DNA of 64,000 nt from SVTX01 sp045588675 (GCA_045588675.1 JAZNER010000046.1:1-64000), one strand, 5' to 3'. Counted from the first letter of the stretch, positions 42,424-51,337 are shown. Notes: generated by a model from the letters alone, not told the origin. Made by a program: numbers and translations.

Positions 42424-43146
42424 ATGAAAATTTTCAAATGTGAAACCTACGCGGAGATGTCTGCTGTTGCGGCTGACATATTTGCGAAGCAAATCAACAT
42501 TAAGAATAATTCTGTAATCGGTCTTGCAACAGGCTCAACTCCTGTTGGTATGTATAAAAAGCTTGTTGAAATGAATAAGTCAGGTATGGTTGACTTTTCA
42601 CAGGTCGTTTCGGTAAACCTTGACGAATACTATCCGATTTCTCCTGAGAATAAGCGGAGTTATCGCTATTTTATGAATGAAACCCTTTTCAATCATATTA
42701 ACATAAAAAAAGAGAACACATTCGTTCCCAACGGTGCGGCTGAGGATGCTGATTTAGAGGCTGCAAATTATGAAAAGAAAATTAAAGAGCTTGGCGGTAT
42801 TGACCTTCAGGTTCTCGGAATAGGCCATAACGGTCACATTGGCTTTAATGAGCCCGAAGGAAATTTGCATCTATATACACATAAGACCGAACTTACCCAG
42901 AGCACACTTGATGCAAATTCAAGATTTTTCTCAGAGGGTGAGGTTATGCCGACATCTGCCTTGACTATGGGTATGGGAACAATCCTTAATGCTAAGAAGA
43001 TTATTATGCTTGTAAGCGGAAGGTCAAAGAGAGAGGTGTTCAAGGAGCTTATGAATGATAGAATTTCTACAAGCTGTCCTGCAACATTTATCAAGCTCCA
43101 TCCAAATGTTACAGTTATTTGCGATAAAGAGGTCTGGTCAGACTAA
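42424..43146 (+). CDS. nagB: Glucosamine-6-phosphate deaminase
   Basis: NagB converts glucosamine-6-phosphate to fructose-6-phosphate and ammonia. The substrate loop LATGSTPVGMYKKL, catalytic NLDEYY and GIGHNGHIGFNEP are all present. The length of 240 aa is that of the short Firmicutes form. GAAAGGA precedes the ATG. nagA and a GntR regulator are not adjacent, so its regulation cannot be read here. It lies in a plus-strand run with the DUF1385, UPF0340 and small membrane protein genes. Confidence 0.96.
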   Translation: MKIFKCETYAEMSAVAADIFAKQINIKNNSVIGLATGSTPVGMYKKLVEMNKSGMVDFSQVVSVNLDEYYPISPENKRSYRYFMNETLFNHINIKKENTFVPNGAAEDADLEAANYEKKIKELGGIDLQVLGIGHNGHIGFNEPEGNLHLYTHKTELTQSTLDANSRFFSEGEVMPTSALTMGMGTILNAKKIIMLVSGRSKREVFKELMNDRISTSCPATFIKLHPNVTVICDKEVWSD

Positions 43147-43190
43147 TTATTTTATTGTTTGATTTCAAGTAATGATGAAAGGATTATGAT

Positions 43191-43775
43191 ATGTCAAATA
43201 ATTACAGAGGAGCAGATGCAACATTTGATGGCTCTTTTGCGGAAAACATCAAGAAATCTGCCGAGATAATAATCACCGAGCTTTTAGGTGAGCTGAATAT
43301 GACAGAAGGGCAAATATTTGTTGTTGGTTGCTCGTCATCTGAAATTCTTGGCTCAAGGATTGGCAAGGGTTCAAGCTTTGAAGCGGCAAAAATTGTTTTT
43401 GATACAATATATCCGCTTTTGAATAAAAAGGGAATTTACCTCGCGGCACAATGCTGTGAGCACTTGAACCGCGCTCTTGTTGTTGAGAGAGAATGTGCAG
43501 AGAAATACGGTTTCGAGATAGTTTCGGTTATCCCTCAGCCTAAGGCGGGAGGCTCATTTGCGACTTTGACATACGAGAATATGAAAGATCCTGTTGTTGT
43601 TGAACACATAAAGGCAGACGCGGGTATTGATATAGGCGGAACTCTTATAGGCATGCATCTTAAGAATGTTGCTGTTCCAATCAGGCTTTCGGTGTCTAAA
43701 ATTGGTGAAGCAAATGTAATCTGCGCTTACACAAGACCTAAATTTATAGGCGGAAGCCGTGCGATTTATTCATAA
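43191..43775 (+). CDS. TIGR01440/UPF0340 family protein (YwlG-like)
   Basis: The 194-aa protein shows the family pattern around VVGCSSSEILGSRIGKGSS and LAAQCCEHLNRALVVERE, with a Cys-Cys-Glu-His cluster, and ends GGSRAIYS. The function of the family is unknown. In Bacillus the gene is near glyA and upp. AAAGGA lies 7 nt before the ATG. It follows nagB by 44 nt. Confidence 0.9.
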   Translation: MSNNYRGADATFDGSFAENIKKSAEIIITELLGELNMTEGQIFVVGCSSSEILGSRIGKGSSFEAAKIVFDTIYPLLNKKGIYLAAQCCEHLNRALVVERECAEKYGFEIVSVIPQPKAGGSFATLTYENMKDPVVVEHIKADAGIDIGGTLIGMHLKNVAVPIRLSVSKIGEANVICAYTRPKFIGGSRAIYS

Positions 43776-43820
43776 ATCAAATTACTTTTAAATTTAACCC
43801 TATTATTTTTGGAGGTATAA

Positions 43821-44084
43821 ATGAAAGCACCTGAATTTTTTGTTGTTAAAAAGAAAAAATCACCGCTCAAGCTGATTATTGTAATCGTTTCTGCAATCAT
43901 AGCAATAGCTACTGCGATTTTGGTTGCATATAAGTTTATTATCAATAAGACAAAGGCGAAATTCCTTGGGAGAGTTGATATTGACGGTGACGGCGAAACA
44001 GAAGCTGTTATGCTTGATACTACAGGAAACGGTGAGGTTGATACGATTATTATTAATTCACCCGATTTTGAAGACGAGAAATAA
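43821..44084 (+). CDS. Small membrane protein with EF-hand/dockerin-like acidic loops
   Basis: I do not recognise this 87-aa protein. A basic N-terminus (KKKKS) precedes one membrane segment (about residues 17-39). The remaining tail would be outside the cell by the positive-inside rule. The tail contains DIDGDGETEA and, 11-12 residues later, DTTGNGEVDT, both resembling calcium-binding DxDxDG loops such as those of dockerins. GGAGG lies 7 nt before the ATG. A terminator follows the stop. Confidence 0.75.
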   Translation: MKAPEFFVVKKKKSPLKLIIVIVSAIIAIATAILVAYKFIINKTKAKFLGRVDIDGDGETEAVMLDTTGNGEVDTIIINSPDFEDEK

Positions 44085-44087
44085 AGA

Positions 44088-44123
44088 AAAAAAGCACTTT
44101 GAAAGCTTTCAAAGTGCTTTTTT
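44088..44123. terminator. Bidirectional terminator between the two small membrane genes
   Basis: A perfect palindrome of 36 nt with AAAAAAGCAC at one end and GTGCTTTTTT at the other. It serves the plus-strand gene ending at 44084 and the minus-strand gene ending at 44126. Confidence 0.93.
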
Positions 44124-44125
44124 GT

Positions 44126-44233
44126 TTAGAATAGTAATGTTGCTATAAGGTAATAAGCTGAGCTTGCAACCATTGATGCAACAAGAAAAATTGCCATAAA
44201 TCTTACCCAAAATTTTCTTTTCTTTTCATTCAT
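44126..44233 (-). CDS. 35-residue membrane microprotein downstream of parC
   Basis: On the minus strand an ATG at 44233 opens a 35-codon frame ending in TAA at 44126. The N-terminus is strongly basic (MNEKKRKFWVR), and residues about 12-34 form a single hydrophobic helix. GGAG lies 9 nt before the ATG. The frame begins 20 nt after the parC stop and ends 3 nt before the terminator, so it fits as the last gene of that operon. Short basic/hydrophobic proteins of this type are common in Clostridia, but I cannot assign a family. Confidence 0.65.
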   Translation of the reverse strand: MNEKKRKFWVRFMAIFLVASMVASSAYYLIATLLF

Positions 44234-44253
44234 TTTTCTATTCTCCAATCGCA

Positions 44254-46500
44254 TTATTCAATATCTGATATGCTAATTTGATTTTTTAAAATATCTTTGT
44301 CGGCGAGGAGCACACCTGTTGCAGGGAGCTTAAGCTTTCTGTACCCTTTGGTGTTATCACCGTTATCTTTGAAGTCTGATACTGCGCTTACAAGCTTTTG
44401 ATTTTTCTTTAAGGTCATAAGCTGAACGCCGATTGAGGTCTTTGTAGCCTTTGTGGGAATGAGAGAGGATTTAATAATAATCGCGCGGTCTTCACTCGAT
44501 ACAAGCATAATTTCAAACGGCTTCTTTTCATATTCAGAGAATACCGCAACAATTGGGGAAGCAGTGGAGAATATACCCTTCAGCTTGCGGCGAACACTTG
44601 ATGTTTCGTATGTCTTTTCGGGAATTCTCACGCCCTTACCGTTTTCAAATATGAAAACATAATTGTATCCTTCTCTGAATTCGCTCTGCAATGACATAAA
44701 CACGGGGTATTCACCTGCGTCCATTTTAAGAGTTACAGGAAGAAACTCGCCTATAACCGACGCCTTGCAGGTTTCAAAATCATTGATGTCAGCTCTGTAT
44801 AGTTGACCAAGATTAGTAAAGAACAAAGCGGTATCGCGGTTTTCCGCATCAAAAATTTGATGTAAATAGTCGCCGTCCTTAAATCTTTGCTCGTCATTTC
44901 CTTGCAGAGATTTATATGTGATTTTCTTAAAGTAGCCCTCGTGAGAAAGCACCAGCTTACAAGGATAGTTTTCAATTTCCTCTTCTATTACGAAGTCTTC
45001 GATGCTATCAAGATGTACGATTTGAGTATTTCTCGGCTTACCGTATTTTTTCTTGATTTCTGTGAGTTGCTTTGCAATAAGAGCTTTAAGCTTAAATTCA
45101 TCTGCCAAGATTTCTTCAATTTCGGCAATCTGCTTCTGCAAGTCCTCGATTTCTGAAATTCGGTTTAAAATATATTCACGGTTTAAATTTCTAAGCTTTA
45201 TATCCGCAATATAGTTTGCTTGAATCTCGTCAATATTGAAGCCTGTACAAAGATTTGGGATAACATCCTCTTCTTTTTCCGTCTTTCGTATAATTCTTAT
45301 TGCCTTATCAATGTCAAGCAGTATTTTGCCTAAGCCAAGCAAGAGATGTAGCTTGTCCTTCTTCTTTTTTAAGTCAAATCTAAGCTCTCGTGAAAGGCAG
45401 GATTTTCTGAATTCAATCCACTCCAGAAGAATATCAATTACGCCAAGCTGACGAGGCTCGGAGTTTATGATAATATTAAAGTTGCATTTAAAGTTGCTCT
45501 CAAGAGGGGTGATTTTAAATAGCTTTTGCATAAGCTTGTCGGGGTCAACGCCTTTGCGAAGGTCAAGGGTAAGCTTAAAGCCTCCGAGGTCAATCTCATC
45601 TCGGAAATCGACAACCTCTTTGAGCCTTCCTTCTTTTACAAGTGCTGATATTTTATTTAAAATCTGCTCAATATTAGTTGAATATGGTATTTGCAAAATA
45701 TCGATGCAATTTTCGTGAGCATCATATGAATATCGAGAGCGTATTTTAAATGAGCCGTCACCTGTTTCGTAAATCGACTTCATTTGCTCTCGGTCATAAA
45801 TAATCTGACCGCCGCCGGGGAAATCGGGCGCTTTTATGATGTCCATAAGCTTGTCAACAGACAAGTCGGGCTTTTTCAAAAGGGCAATAGTTCCGTCACA
45901 AACCTCGGCAAGATTGAAGGAGCAAATATCAGACGCCATACCAACGGCAATACCGCTGTTTGGTGTGACGAGGATATTGGGGAATGTTGTTGGCAGAAGC
46001 GACGGTTCTTTCATCGTTCCGTCATAGTTGTCAACCATTTCAACCGCATCCTTGTCTATACCCTCAAAAAGCTCAGCGCAAAACGGGTCAAGCTTTGCCT
46101 CGGTATAACGGGGAGCTGCATATTTCATGTCAGAGGAATATTGCTTACCAAAGCTACCCTTTGAGTCAATAAAGGGGTGAAGCAATGTTTCGTTTCCTCG
46201 TGTCAATCTTACCATAGTTTCATAGATTGATTGGTCACCGTGAGGGTGAAGATTCATTACCGCACCGACAATATTAGCGCTTTTCGTCCTGTTACCTTTG
46301 AGCAATCCCATATTATACATAGTATAAAGGATTTTCCTGTGAGCAGGCTTGAAGCCGTCGATTTCGGGGATTGCGCGTGCAACTATAACGCTCATAGTGT
46401 ATGGCATATAGTTCTTTTCAATCGTTTCTGTTATGGGTTGAGGCAATATCGGGGCATAAACGATTTGTTCTACTTCGTTTTGTTTCTTTTTTCTTGCCAT
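44254..46500 (-). CDS. parC: DNA topoisomerase IV subunit A
   Basis: ParC is the DNA-cleaving subunit of the decatenating type II topoisomerase. The catalytic Tyr is in AAPRYTEAKL near residue 131. The quinolone-determining region reads NLHPHGDQSIYE, so Gln stands where ParC usually has the drug-contacting Ser; the Glu four residues on is kept. The C-terminal domain is short (748 aa in total), more ParC-like than GyrA-like. No parE is next to it in this window. AAAGGT lies before the ATG. The start abuts the tsaC stop, so translational coupling is likely. Confidence 0.9.
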   Translation of the reverse strand: MARKKKQNEVEQIVYAPILPQPITETIEKNYMPYTMSVIVARAIPEIDGFKPAHRKILYTMYNMGLLKGNRTKSANIVGAVMNLHPHGDQSIYETMVRLTRGNETLLHPFIDSKGSFGKQYSSDMKYAAPRYTEAKLDPFCAELFEGIDKDAVEMVDNYDGTMKEPSLLPTTFPNILVTPNSGIAVGMASDICSFNLAEVCDGTIALLKKPDLSVDKLMDIIKAPDFPGGGQIIYDREQMKSIYETGDGSFKIRSRYSYDAHENCIDILQIPYSTNIEQILNKISALVKEGRLKEVVDFRDEIDLGGFKLTLDLRKGVDPDKLMQKLFKITPLESNFKCNFNIIINSEPRQLGVIDILLEWIEFRKSCLSRELRFDLKKKKDKLHLLLGLGKILLDIDKAIRIIRKTEKEEDVIPNLCTGFNIDEIQANYIADIKLRNLNREYILNRISEIEDLQKQIAEIEEILADEFKLKALIAKQLTEIKKKYGKPRNTQIVHLDSIEDFVIEEEIENYPCKLVLSHEGYFKKITYKSLQGNDEQRFKDGDYLHQIFDAENRDTALFFTNLGQLYRADINDFETCKASVIGEFLPVTLKMDAGEYPVFMSLQSEFREGYNYVFIFENGKGVRIPEKTYETSSVRRKLKGIFSTASPIVAVFSEYEKKPFEIMLVSSEDRAIIIKSSLIPTKATKTSIGVQLMTLKKNQKLVSAVSDFKDNGDNTKGYRKLKLPATGVLLADKDILKNQISISDIE

Positions 46501-47577
46501 TTATTTATTACCTTTCGTCAAAAGATTATTTTCTATTTTAATTACAGTATGAGCCGCCGCGCGAATCATTCTGTTGTAAAGCGCCAATCCAAGACCGCTT
46601 TTTTCAGGCAGATGCGCATAGATGATATCGGGGGCGAGATTATCGCATTCCCGCAATCGTGAAAACAGCATTTTAGCCTGTGCTTTTAAATCATCTCTCT
46701 TTCCAATCGGTAAGAGAAATTGTGACTTTAAATGCTCAATTTCTTCGTCGTAACAAAGGATTGCACATTTTTGCTTTTTTTGCTCTATGTTTAAAAAGTC
46801 TATAATATCCTTTTCCTCGCCATCGAGCAGAACAAGGCTTGCAGCCGGCGCGTAATGCTTGTATTTCATACCCGGTGACAAGGGCCGCTCGTCATCTTTA
46901 AGAGAACCTTCAAGAGTAGGCGAAATTTCTACATTTTCGCAAACACAGCAAAGCGCATCATAAGTAATTGCACCGGGGCGCAATAAAATCAAGCCTTCGC
47001 CCTCAGCGTCATTTTTGATTAAAACAATAGTTGATTCAAGACCGATTTCACACATTCCGCCGTCGATAATCATATCAACTCTGCCTAAAAAATCCTCAAT
47101 TACATATTCGACCTCAGTCGCCGAAGGGCGTCCTGAAATATTAGCGGACGGGGCAGCTATCGGAACTCCTGCCTCGTCTATTATGGCGTGAGCGATTGGG
47201 TTTGAGGGACAACGGATTGCAACTGTATCAAGTCCGCCTGTTGTCTGATGCGGAATATTGTCCTTTTTAGGAAGAATTACAGTTAACGGTCCGGGCATAA
47301 ATGCTTTTGCAAGCTTATAGTAGAGTGGGGAAGTAAGCGCGTATTTTTCGGCATCTTCAGGGCGCGCAATATGTATAATCAGCGGATTGTCTGACGGCCG
47401 CCCTTTAGCCGCATAAATCTTTTGTGCTGACAGGGGATTCGTTCCGTCACCGCCAAGACCGTAAACGATTTCGGTGGCAATTACAACAAGCCCCCCGTCG
47501 CGTAAAAGAGCCGCCGCACGCGATATTTCGTTTTTCTGTGTTTCGAGGTTAGTTATCTTAATAACTTCGGTAACCAA
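46501..47577 (-). CDS. tsaC: L-threonylcarbamoyladenylate synthase (Sua5 type)
   Basis: The enzyme makes threonylcarbamoyl-AMP from Thr, bicarbonate and ATP for t6A37 tRNA modification. The YrdC domain shows VVIATEIVYGLGGD (usual form TETVYGLG), KGRPSDNPLIIHI and GVPIAAPSANISGRPS. An additional C-terminal Sua5 domain brings the length to 358 aa, so it is Sua5 rather than short TsaC. The start is TTG at 47577 with GAAAGGAG 7 nt upstream; no ATG fits. It lies between prfA and parC in the same direction. Confidence 0.94.
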   Translation of the reverse strand: MVTEVIKITNLETQKNEISRAAALLRDGGLVVIATEIVYGLGGDGTNPLSAQKIYAAKGRPSDNPLIIHIARPEDAEKYALTSPLYYKLAKAFMPGPLTVILPKKDNIPHQTTGGLDTVAIRCPSNPIAHAIIDEAGVPIAAPSANISGRPSATEVEYVIEDFLGRVDMIIDGGMCEIGLESTIVLIKNDAEGEGLILLRPGAITYDALCCVCENVEISPTLEGSLKDDERPLSPGMKYKHYAPAASLVLLDGEEKDIIDFLNIEQKKQKCAILCYDEEIEHLKSQFLLPIGKRDDLKAQAKMLFSRLRECDNLAPDIIYAHLPEKSGLGLALYNRMIRAAAHTVIKIENNLLTKGNK

Positions 47578-47601
47578 TGGACGACTCCTTTCAATCGGAT
47601 T

Positions 47602-48678
47602 TTAAGAATTTGCTTCTGCCTTTAATTTTTCGGCTGTGTCTGCGGCAATAAGTGCATCAATCATTGACGAAATATTACCGTTAAGAAAGCTTTCAAGTGA
47701 GTATAATGTGAGCCCGATACGGTGGTCGGTAACTCTGTTTTGAGGGAAGTTGTAGGTGCGTATCTTCTCGCTCCTGTCACCTGTGCCAACCTGATTCTTT
47801 CGGTCGGAGGCGAGCTTTTCGGATTGCTCTCTCTGCTTTATATCATATAGCTTTGCGCGAAGCATTTTGAGAGCTGTATCCTTATTTTTAAACTGTGAGC
47901 GTTCTTGTTGACATTCAATGATAATACCTGAGGGCTTGTGTGTAAGCCGAACAGCAGACTCGGTTTTGTTGATATGCTGACCACCCGCACCGCTTGACTT
48001 GCAGGACTCAAAAATCAAGTCCGATTCCTTAATTTCAATTTCAACATCTTCAACCTCGGGAAGCACCGCAACGGTTGCGGTTGAAGTTTGGATTCGTCCT
48101 TGTGATTCGGTTTCGGGAACTCTTTGAACTCGGTGAACACCCGATTCAAATTTAAATCTTGAATATGCGCCATCTCCGTCAATACAGAAAACGATTTCCT
48201 TAAAGCCTCCAAGCTCGGTTTCGTTTGCGCTTTCAAGTGAAACCTTAAAGCCAACAGTTGCGGCATACATTGAGTACATTCGGTAGAGGTCGTAAGCAAA
48301 TAACGCCGCTTCCTCGCCGCCAGCCCCTGCTCGTATTTCAACTATTATGCTTTTGTCATCATTAGGGTCGCGCGGAAGGAGAAGAACAGTCAGCTCCTCT
48401 GAAAGCTTCTCAAGCCGAGCCTTTGCTTCTTTGAGCTCATCCTGAGCCATAGCTCTCAATTCTTCGTCATCTGCCTCATTAATTAAAGATATTGCACCGT
48501 CAATATCGCTCTCTGTCCGCTTGAATTCACGGTATTTTTCAACTATTGGTGCAAGAGAGCGATATTCTTTGATTGCCTTTGCATAAGCGGGAGCATCTGT
48601 GATAAGCGCAGTGTTATTGGCAAGCTCATATTCAAGCCTGTCATATTTTTGAACAGTAAATTCTAATTTTTCAAACAT
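47602..48678 (-). CDS. prfA: Peptide chain release factor 1
   Basis: RF1 reads UAA and UAG stop codons. The stop-codon recognition tripeptide is PET (PxT form) in RVPETESQGRIQTS. The peptidyl-hydrolysis GGQ motif is in SGAGGQHINKTESAVR. The length of 358 aa is normal. The ATG is 3 nt after the upstream gene's stop, with AAGG supplied by the end of that gene. prmC, which commonly follows prfA, is not present; tsaC comes next. Confidence 0.98.
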   Translation of the reverse strand: MFEKLEFTVQKYDRLEYELANNTALITDAPAYAKAIKEYRSLAPIVEKYREFKRTESDIDGAISLINEADDEELRAMAQDELKEAKARLEKLSEELTVLLLPRDPNDDKSIIVEIRAGAGGEEAALFAYDLYRMYSMYAATVGFKVSLESANETELGGFKEIVFCIDGDGAYSRFKFESGVHRVQRVPETESQGRIQTSTATVAVLPEVEDVEIEIKESDLIFESCKSSGAGGQHINKTESAVRLTHKPSGIIIECQQERSQFKNKDTALKMLRAKLYDIKQREQSEKLASDRKNQVGTGDRSEKIRTYNFPQNRVTDHRIGLTLYSLESFLNGNISSMIDALIAADTAEKLKAEANS

Positions 48679-48681
48679 AAA

Positions 48682-50058
48682 TTATGCCTTGCAGAAAGCT
48701 AAGAATGCCTTGTGCGCGGTGTAAACATCAGCCTTTGAAACAAGCTCATAGGGAGCGTGCATAGAGATAACCGGAACACCGAGGTCAACTGTTTCAATGT
48801 TGTGCTTCGCGATAAACTTTGCAACAGTTCCGCCGCCGCCCTGGTCTGCTTTACCAAGCTCGGCTGCCTGCCATACAACACCATATTCTTCAAAAATTCT
48901 TCTTATCCAAGCGATATACTCAGCGGGAGCGTCATTTGTGCCGCCTTTTCCGCCGCTACCTGTGTATTTGGACATTGTGATGCCACAGTTAATCTTCGCG
49001 GAGTTTCTTGACTCGTAAACCTCGGCAAAGTTGGGGTCGAAGCAAGCATTAACGTCAGCAGAGAGGCACTTGGAGTTAGCCTTGACTGCATAGATGTTTC
49101 CACCGAGCTCTTCGGTTATTGCGCCTATCAAGTCAGTAAAGAGAGCACACTGCATGCCTGTGTTACCCTCGCTACCGATTTCTTCCTTGTCGGCAAGAAC
49201 TACCATAACTGTGTGAACGCTGTCGTCCGTGTCAAAGAGAGCAGTAAGAGAAGGATATGCGCAAACCTTGTCGTCATGACCGTATGCGGAGATAAGAGAA
49301 CGGTCAAAACCTACATCACGGGAGTTGCCCGCGGGAACTGCAAAAATATCGGCGGAGAGGAAGTCCTCTTCGGTAATTCCATACTTTTCGTTGAGAATAG
49401 TGAGAATGTTGTTCTTTATCTTATCACCGCCCTCGTCGTTTGCAAGGGGGCGTGAGCCTAAAAGAATATTCAAGCTCTCGGCAGGAATTGCTGTACCTAA
49501 GGGCTTTGCATTCTGGTCTTTTGCGAGGTGGGGAAGAAGGTCGTTGATATAGAATACGGGCTCACCAAGCTCATCACCGATTTTGATATCAACAACACTG
49601 CCGTCTTTCTTAGCAACTGTGCCGTGAAGCGCCAAGGGGAGCGCAACCCATTGATATTTGCGAACACCGCCATAGTAGTGGGTCTTTGCAAAGCAGAATC
49701 CACCGTCCTCGTAGATGGGAGTCTGCTTGAAGTCAAGTCTTGGACTATCAATGTGGGAGGCAATAATTCGGATACCGTTGTTAATGTCTTCTTTACCAAC
49801 ACGGAACAAATAAAGATTTCTTTCTCTGTTGTTATAGTAATACTTGTCGCCTGCTTTGATTTTCATTCCAAAGCTATACGGCTTGTAGCCCTGCTTTTCG
49901 GCAAGAGCAATAGATGTCTTTACGGCTTCGCGCTCGGTCTTGGAGTTATCCATATACTCGGTATAGCCTATCGCGTAATCATAAGCCGCTTTGATTTCAG
50001 CGTCATTGCTTTTCTCATAGAAATTTGTTTTTGAATAAGTTAATTTGTTCTCACTCAT
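48682..50058 (-). CDS. M18 family zinc aminopeptidase
   Basis: This 458-aa cytosolic aminopeptidase of the M18 type has SHIDSPRLDFK with metal-binding His and Asp, the catalytic/metal Glu pair in LADKEEIGSEGNTGMQ, and a late His in ISMHAPYELVSKADVY. Enzymes of this family remove acidic or neutral N-terminal residues from peptides. I chose ATG 50058, which has AAAGGA 8 nt upstream; the longer frame begins at 50085 without a ribosome site. It lies immediately before prfA. Confidence 0.93.
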   Translation of the reverse strand: MSENKLTYSKTNFYEKSNDAEIKAAYDYAIGYTEYMDNSKTEREAVKTSIALAEKQGYKPYSFGMKIKAGDKYYYNNRERNLYLFRVGKEDINNGIRIIASHIDSPRLDFKQTPIYEDGGFCFAKTHYYGGVRKYQWVALPLALHGTVAKKDGSVVDIKIGDELGEPVFYINDLLPHLAKDQNAKPLGTAIPAESLNILLGSRPLANDEGGDKIKNNILTILNEKYGITEEDFLSADIFAVPAGNSRDVGFDRSLISAYGHDDKVCAYPSLTALFDTDDSVHTVMVVLADKEEIGSEGNTGMQCALFTDLIGAITEELGGNIYAVKANSKCLSADVNACFDPNFAEVYESRNSAKINCGITMSKYTGSGGKGGTNDAPAEYIAWIRRIFEEYGVVWQAAELGKADQGGGGTVAKFIAKHNIETVDLGVPVISMHAPYELVSKADVYTAHKAFLAFCKA

Positions 50059-50108
50059 TTTTAAAGTCCTTTCTCTGCAAAACACAGAATTATTTATGTA
50101 TTATTTTT

Positions 50109-50705
50109 TTAATCATTGTAAAGCTTGTCGTAATAATCAAGCGCCCTGTTTACTTTTTTTATATGGTTTCGCGTTTCTTTAAAGGGTATTTTTTTGAGAG
50201 TAATCCCGTTGCTTGAATATTCTTCAATTCCGAGCCACTCGTCAACATTTCCGGGTCCTGCGTTATATGCTGCAATAGCAGTGTCCCAATTTTTGTACTT
50301 CCTATAAAGACTTGAGAGATAATAAACACCGTACCGTATGTTTGTTTCAGGGTCGTAAAGCATACCCTCATCAAGCCCTTCATCAAGCTTTTCGTTTGTC
50401 AGCCAATTAAATGTCAACGGTGTCATTTGCATAAGACCAATTGCACCCTTGCTTGAAACAGCAGAAGAATCAAAGCCGCTTTCGGTTTTAATTACCGCGT
50501 AAATCAAGTTTTCAGGAACACCGTATTCCTGTGAATATTTTTCAACAAAGCCCCGAATTTCTTCAGGCTTTTTGTAAATAGCGAGTTCAATTTTATTACA
50601 GATAAAATCAAAAACAAAGCCGAAAACAATAGAAATTGCAAGTATTATCAGAATTGCCTTGCCAAAGCTTCGTCCGCGCCAGCCCCTTCGAGATGTTCTT
50701 AAAAT
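50109..50705 (-). CDS. Membrane-anchored lytic transglycosylase (SLT domain) with apparent ATT start
   Basis: The protein has a basic N-terminus, one membrane segment (about residues 20-38) and a soluble lytic transglycosylase domain. That domain shows YAVIKTESGFDSSAVSSKGAIGLMQMTP, split here as ESGFDSSAV and GAIGLMQMTP, with the catalytic Glu in TESGF. It would cleave peptidoglycan glycan strands. No ATG, GTG or TTG occurs in frame between the upstream TGA (50721-50723) and a TTG at 50507 that lies inside the catalytic domain. ATT at 50705, 9 nt after GAGAGGGG and overlapping the coaE stop, is the most likely start (198 aa). A sequencing frameshift is the main alternative. Confidence 0.8.
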   Translation of the reverse strand: MLRTSRRGWRGRSFGKAILIILAISIVFGFVFDFICNKIELAIYKKPEEIRGFVEKYSQEYGVPENLIYAVIKTESGFDSSAVSSKGAIGLMQMTPLTFNWLTNEKLDEGLDEGMLYDPETNIRYGVYYLSSLYRKYKNWDTAIAAYNAGPGNVDEWLGIEEYSSNGITLKKIPFKETRNHIKKVNRALDYYDKLYND

Positions 50706-51307
50706 ATCGCAACACCCCTCTCAAACAAAATAGCATCGAGAGATTTTTCAATATCCTCAATATTCTTGTTGTTATAGAGCACATAGTCGGCTACGCTTGA
50801 GTAAAATTCGTCTGACTTTTGTGAATCAATCCTCAAAAGAGCCGCACTGTAGTCTATTTTATCGCGCGCGGCAATTCTTTCGGCACGCATTTTTTTATCA
50901 GCAAGAATTGCAATAACAAAGTCACAATCGCCGCAAAGACCGGCTTCTATAAGAAGGGGAGCATCAATTGCGCAAGCATTCTCACCGAGCACGCGAAACG
51001 AAGATATGGTTTTCCTTATTCTCGCAACTACATATTTGTGAGTTGTTTTATTGAGAAGCTCAAGCTTATCTTTATTTTTCTCACCAAAAACCATTTGTGA
51101 GAGCGCTGAACGGTTTAAAAATCCTCTGCCGTCGATTATTTTTTTGCCAAAGTGAAAAACAAGCTCGTTAAGACAATCAGACGGTGGAGAAATTATATCG
51201 TGATAAAGGGCATCGGCGTCAAGTACATTGATTTTTTTTGACAAAAGATATTTAGAAGCTACGCTTTTTCCCGAACCGCTAGGTCCTGTAATTCCAATAA
51301 CAGTCAC
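50699..51307 (-). CDS. coaE: Dephospho-CoA kinase
   Basis: CoaE phosphorylates dephospho-CoA in the last step of coenzyme A synthesis. Walker A is GPSGSGKSV near residues 8-16, followed by the substrate segment LDADALYHDI and DAPLLIEAG. I chose GTG 51307 because GAAAGGAG lies 8 nt before it (202 aa); TTG 51313 and TTG 51325 are poorly placed. It lies 30 nt after the Gfo/Idh gene and overlaps the start of the lytic transglycosylase. Confidence 0.94.
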   Translation of the reverse strand: MTVIGITGPSGSGKSVASKYLLSKKINVLDADALYHDIISPPSDCLNELVFHFGKKIIDGRGFLNRSALSQMVFGEKNKDKLELLNKTTHKYVVARIRKTISSFRVLGENACAIDAPLLIEAGLCGDCDFVIAILADKKMRAERIAARDKIDYSAALLRIDSQKSDEFYSSVADYVLYNNKNIEDIEKSLDAILFERGVAIF

Positions 51308-51337
51308 AGCCAATACTCCTTTCAAAATATACTTACT

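Noticed and set aside
49528..50034. 168-aa plus-strand frame over the M18 aminopeptidase gene
   Set aside because: Antisense shadow with no recognisable domain; the aminopeptidase motifs on the other strand are clear.
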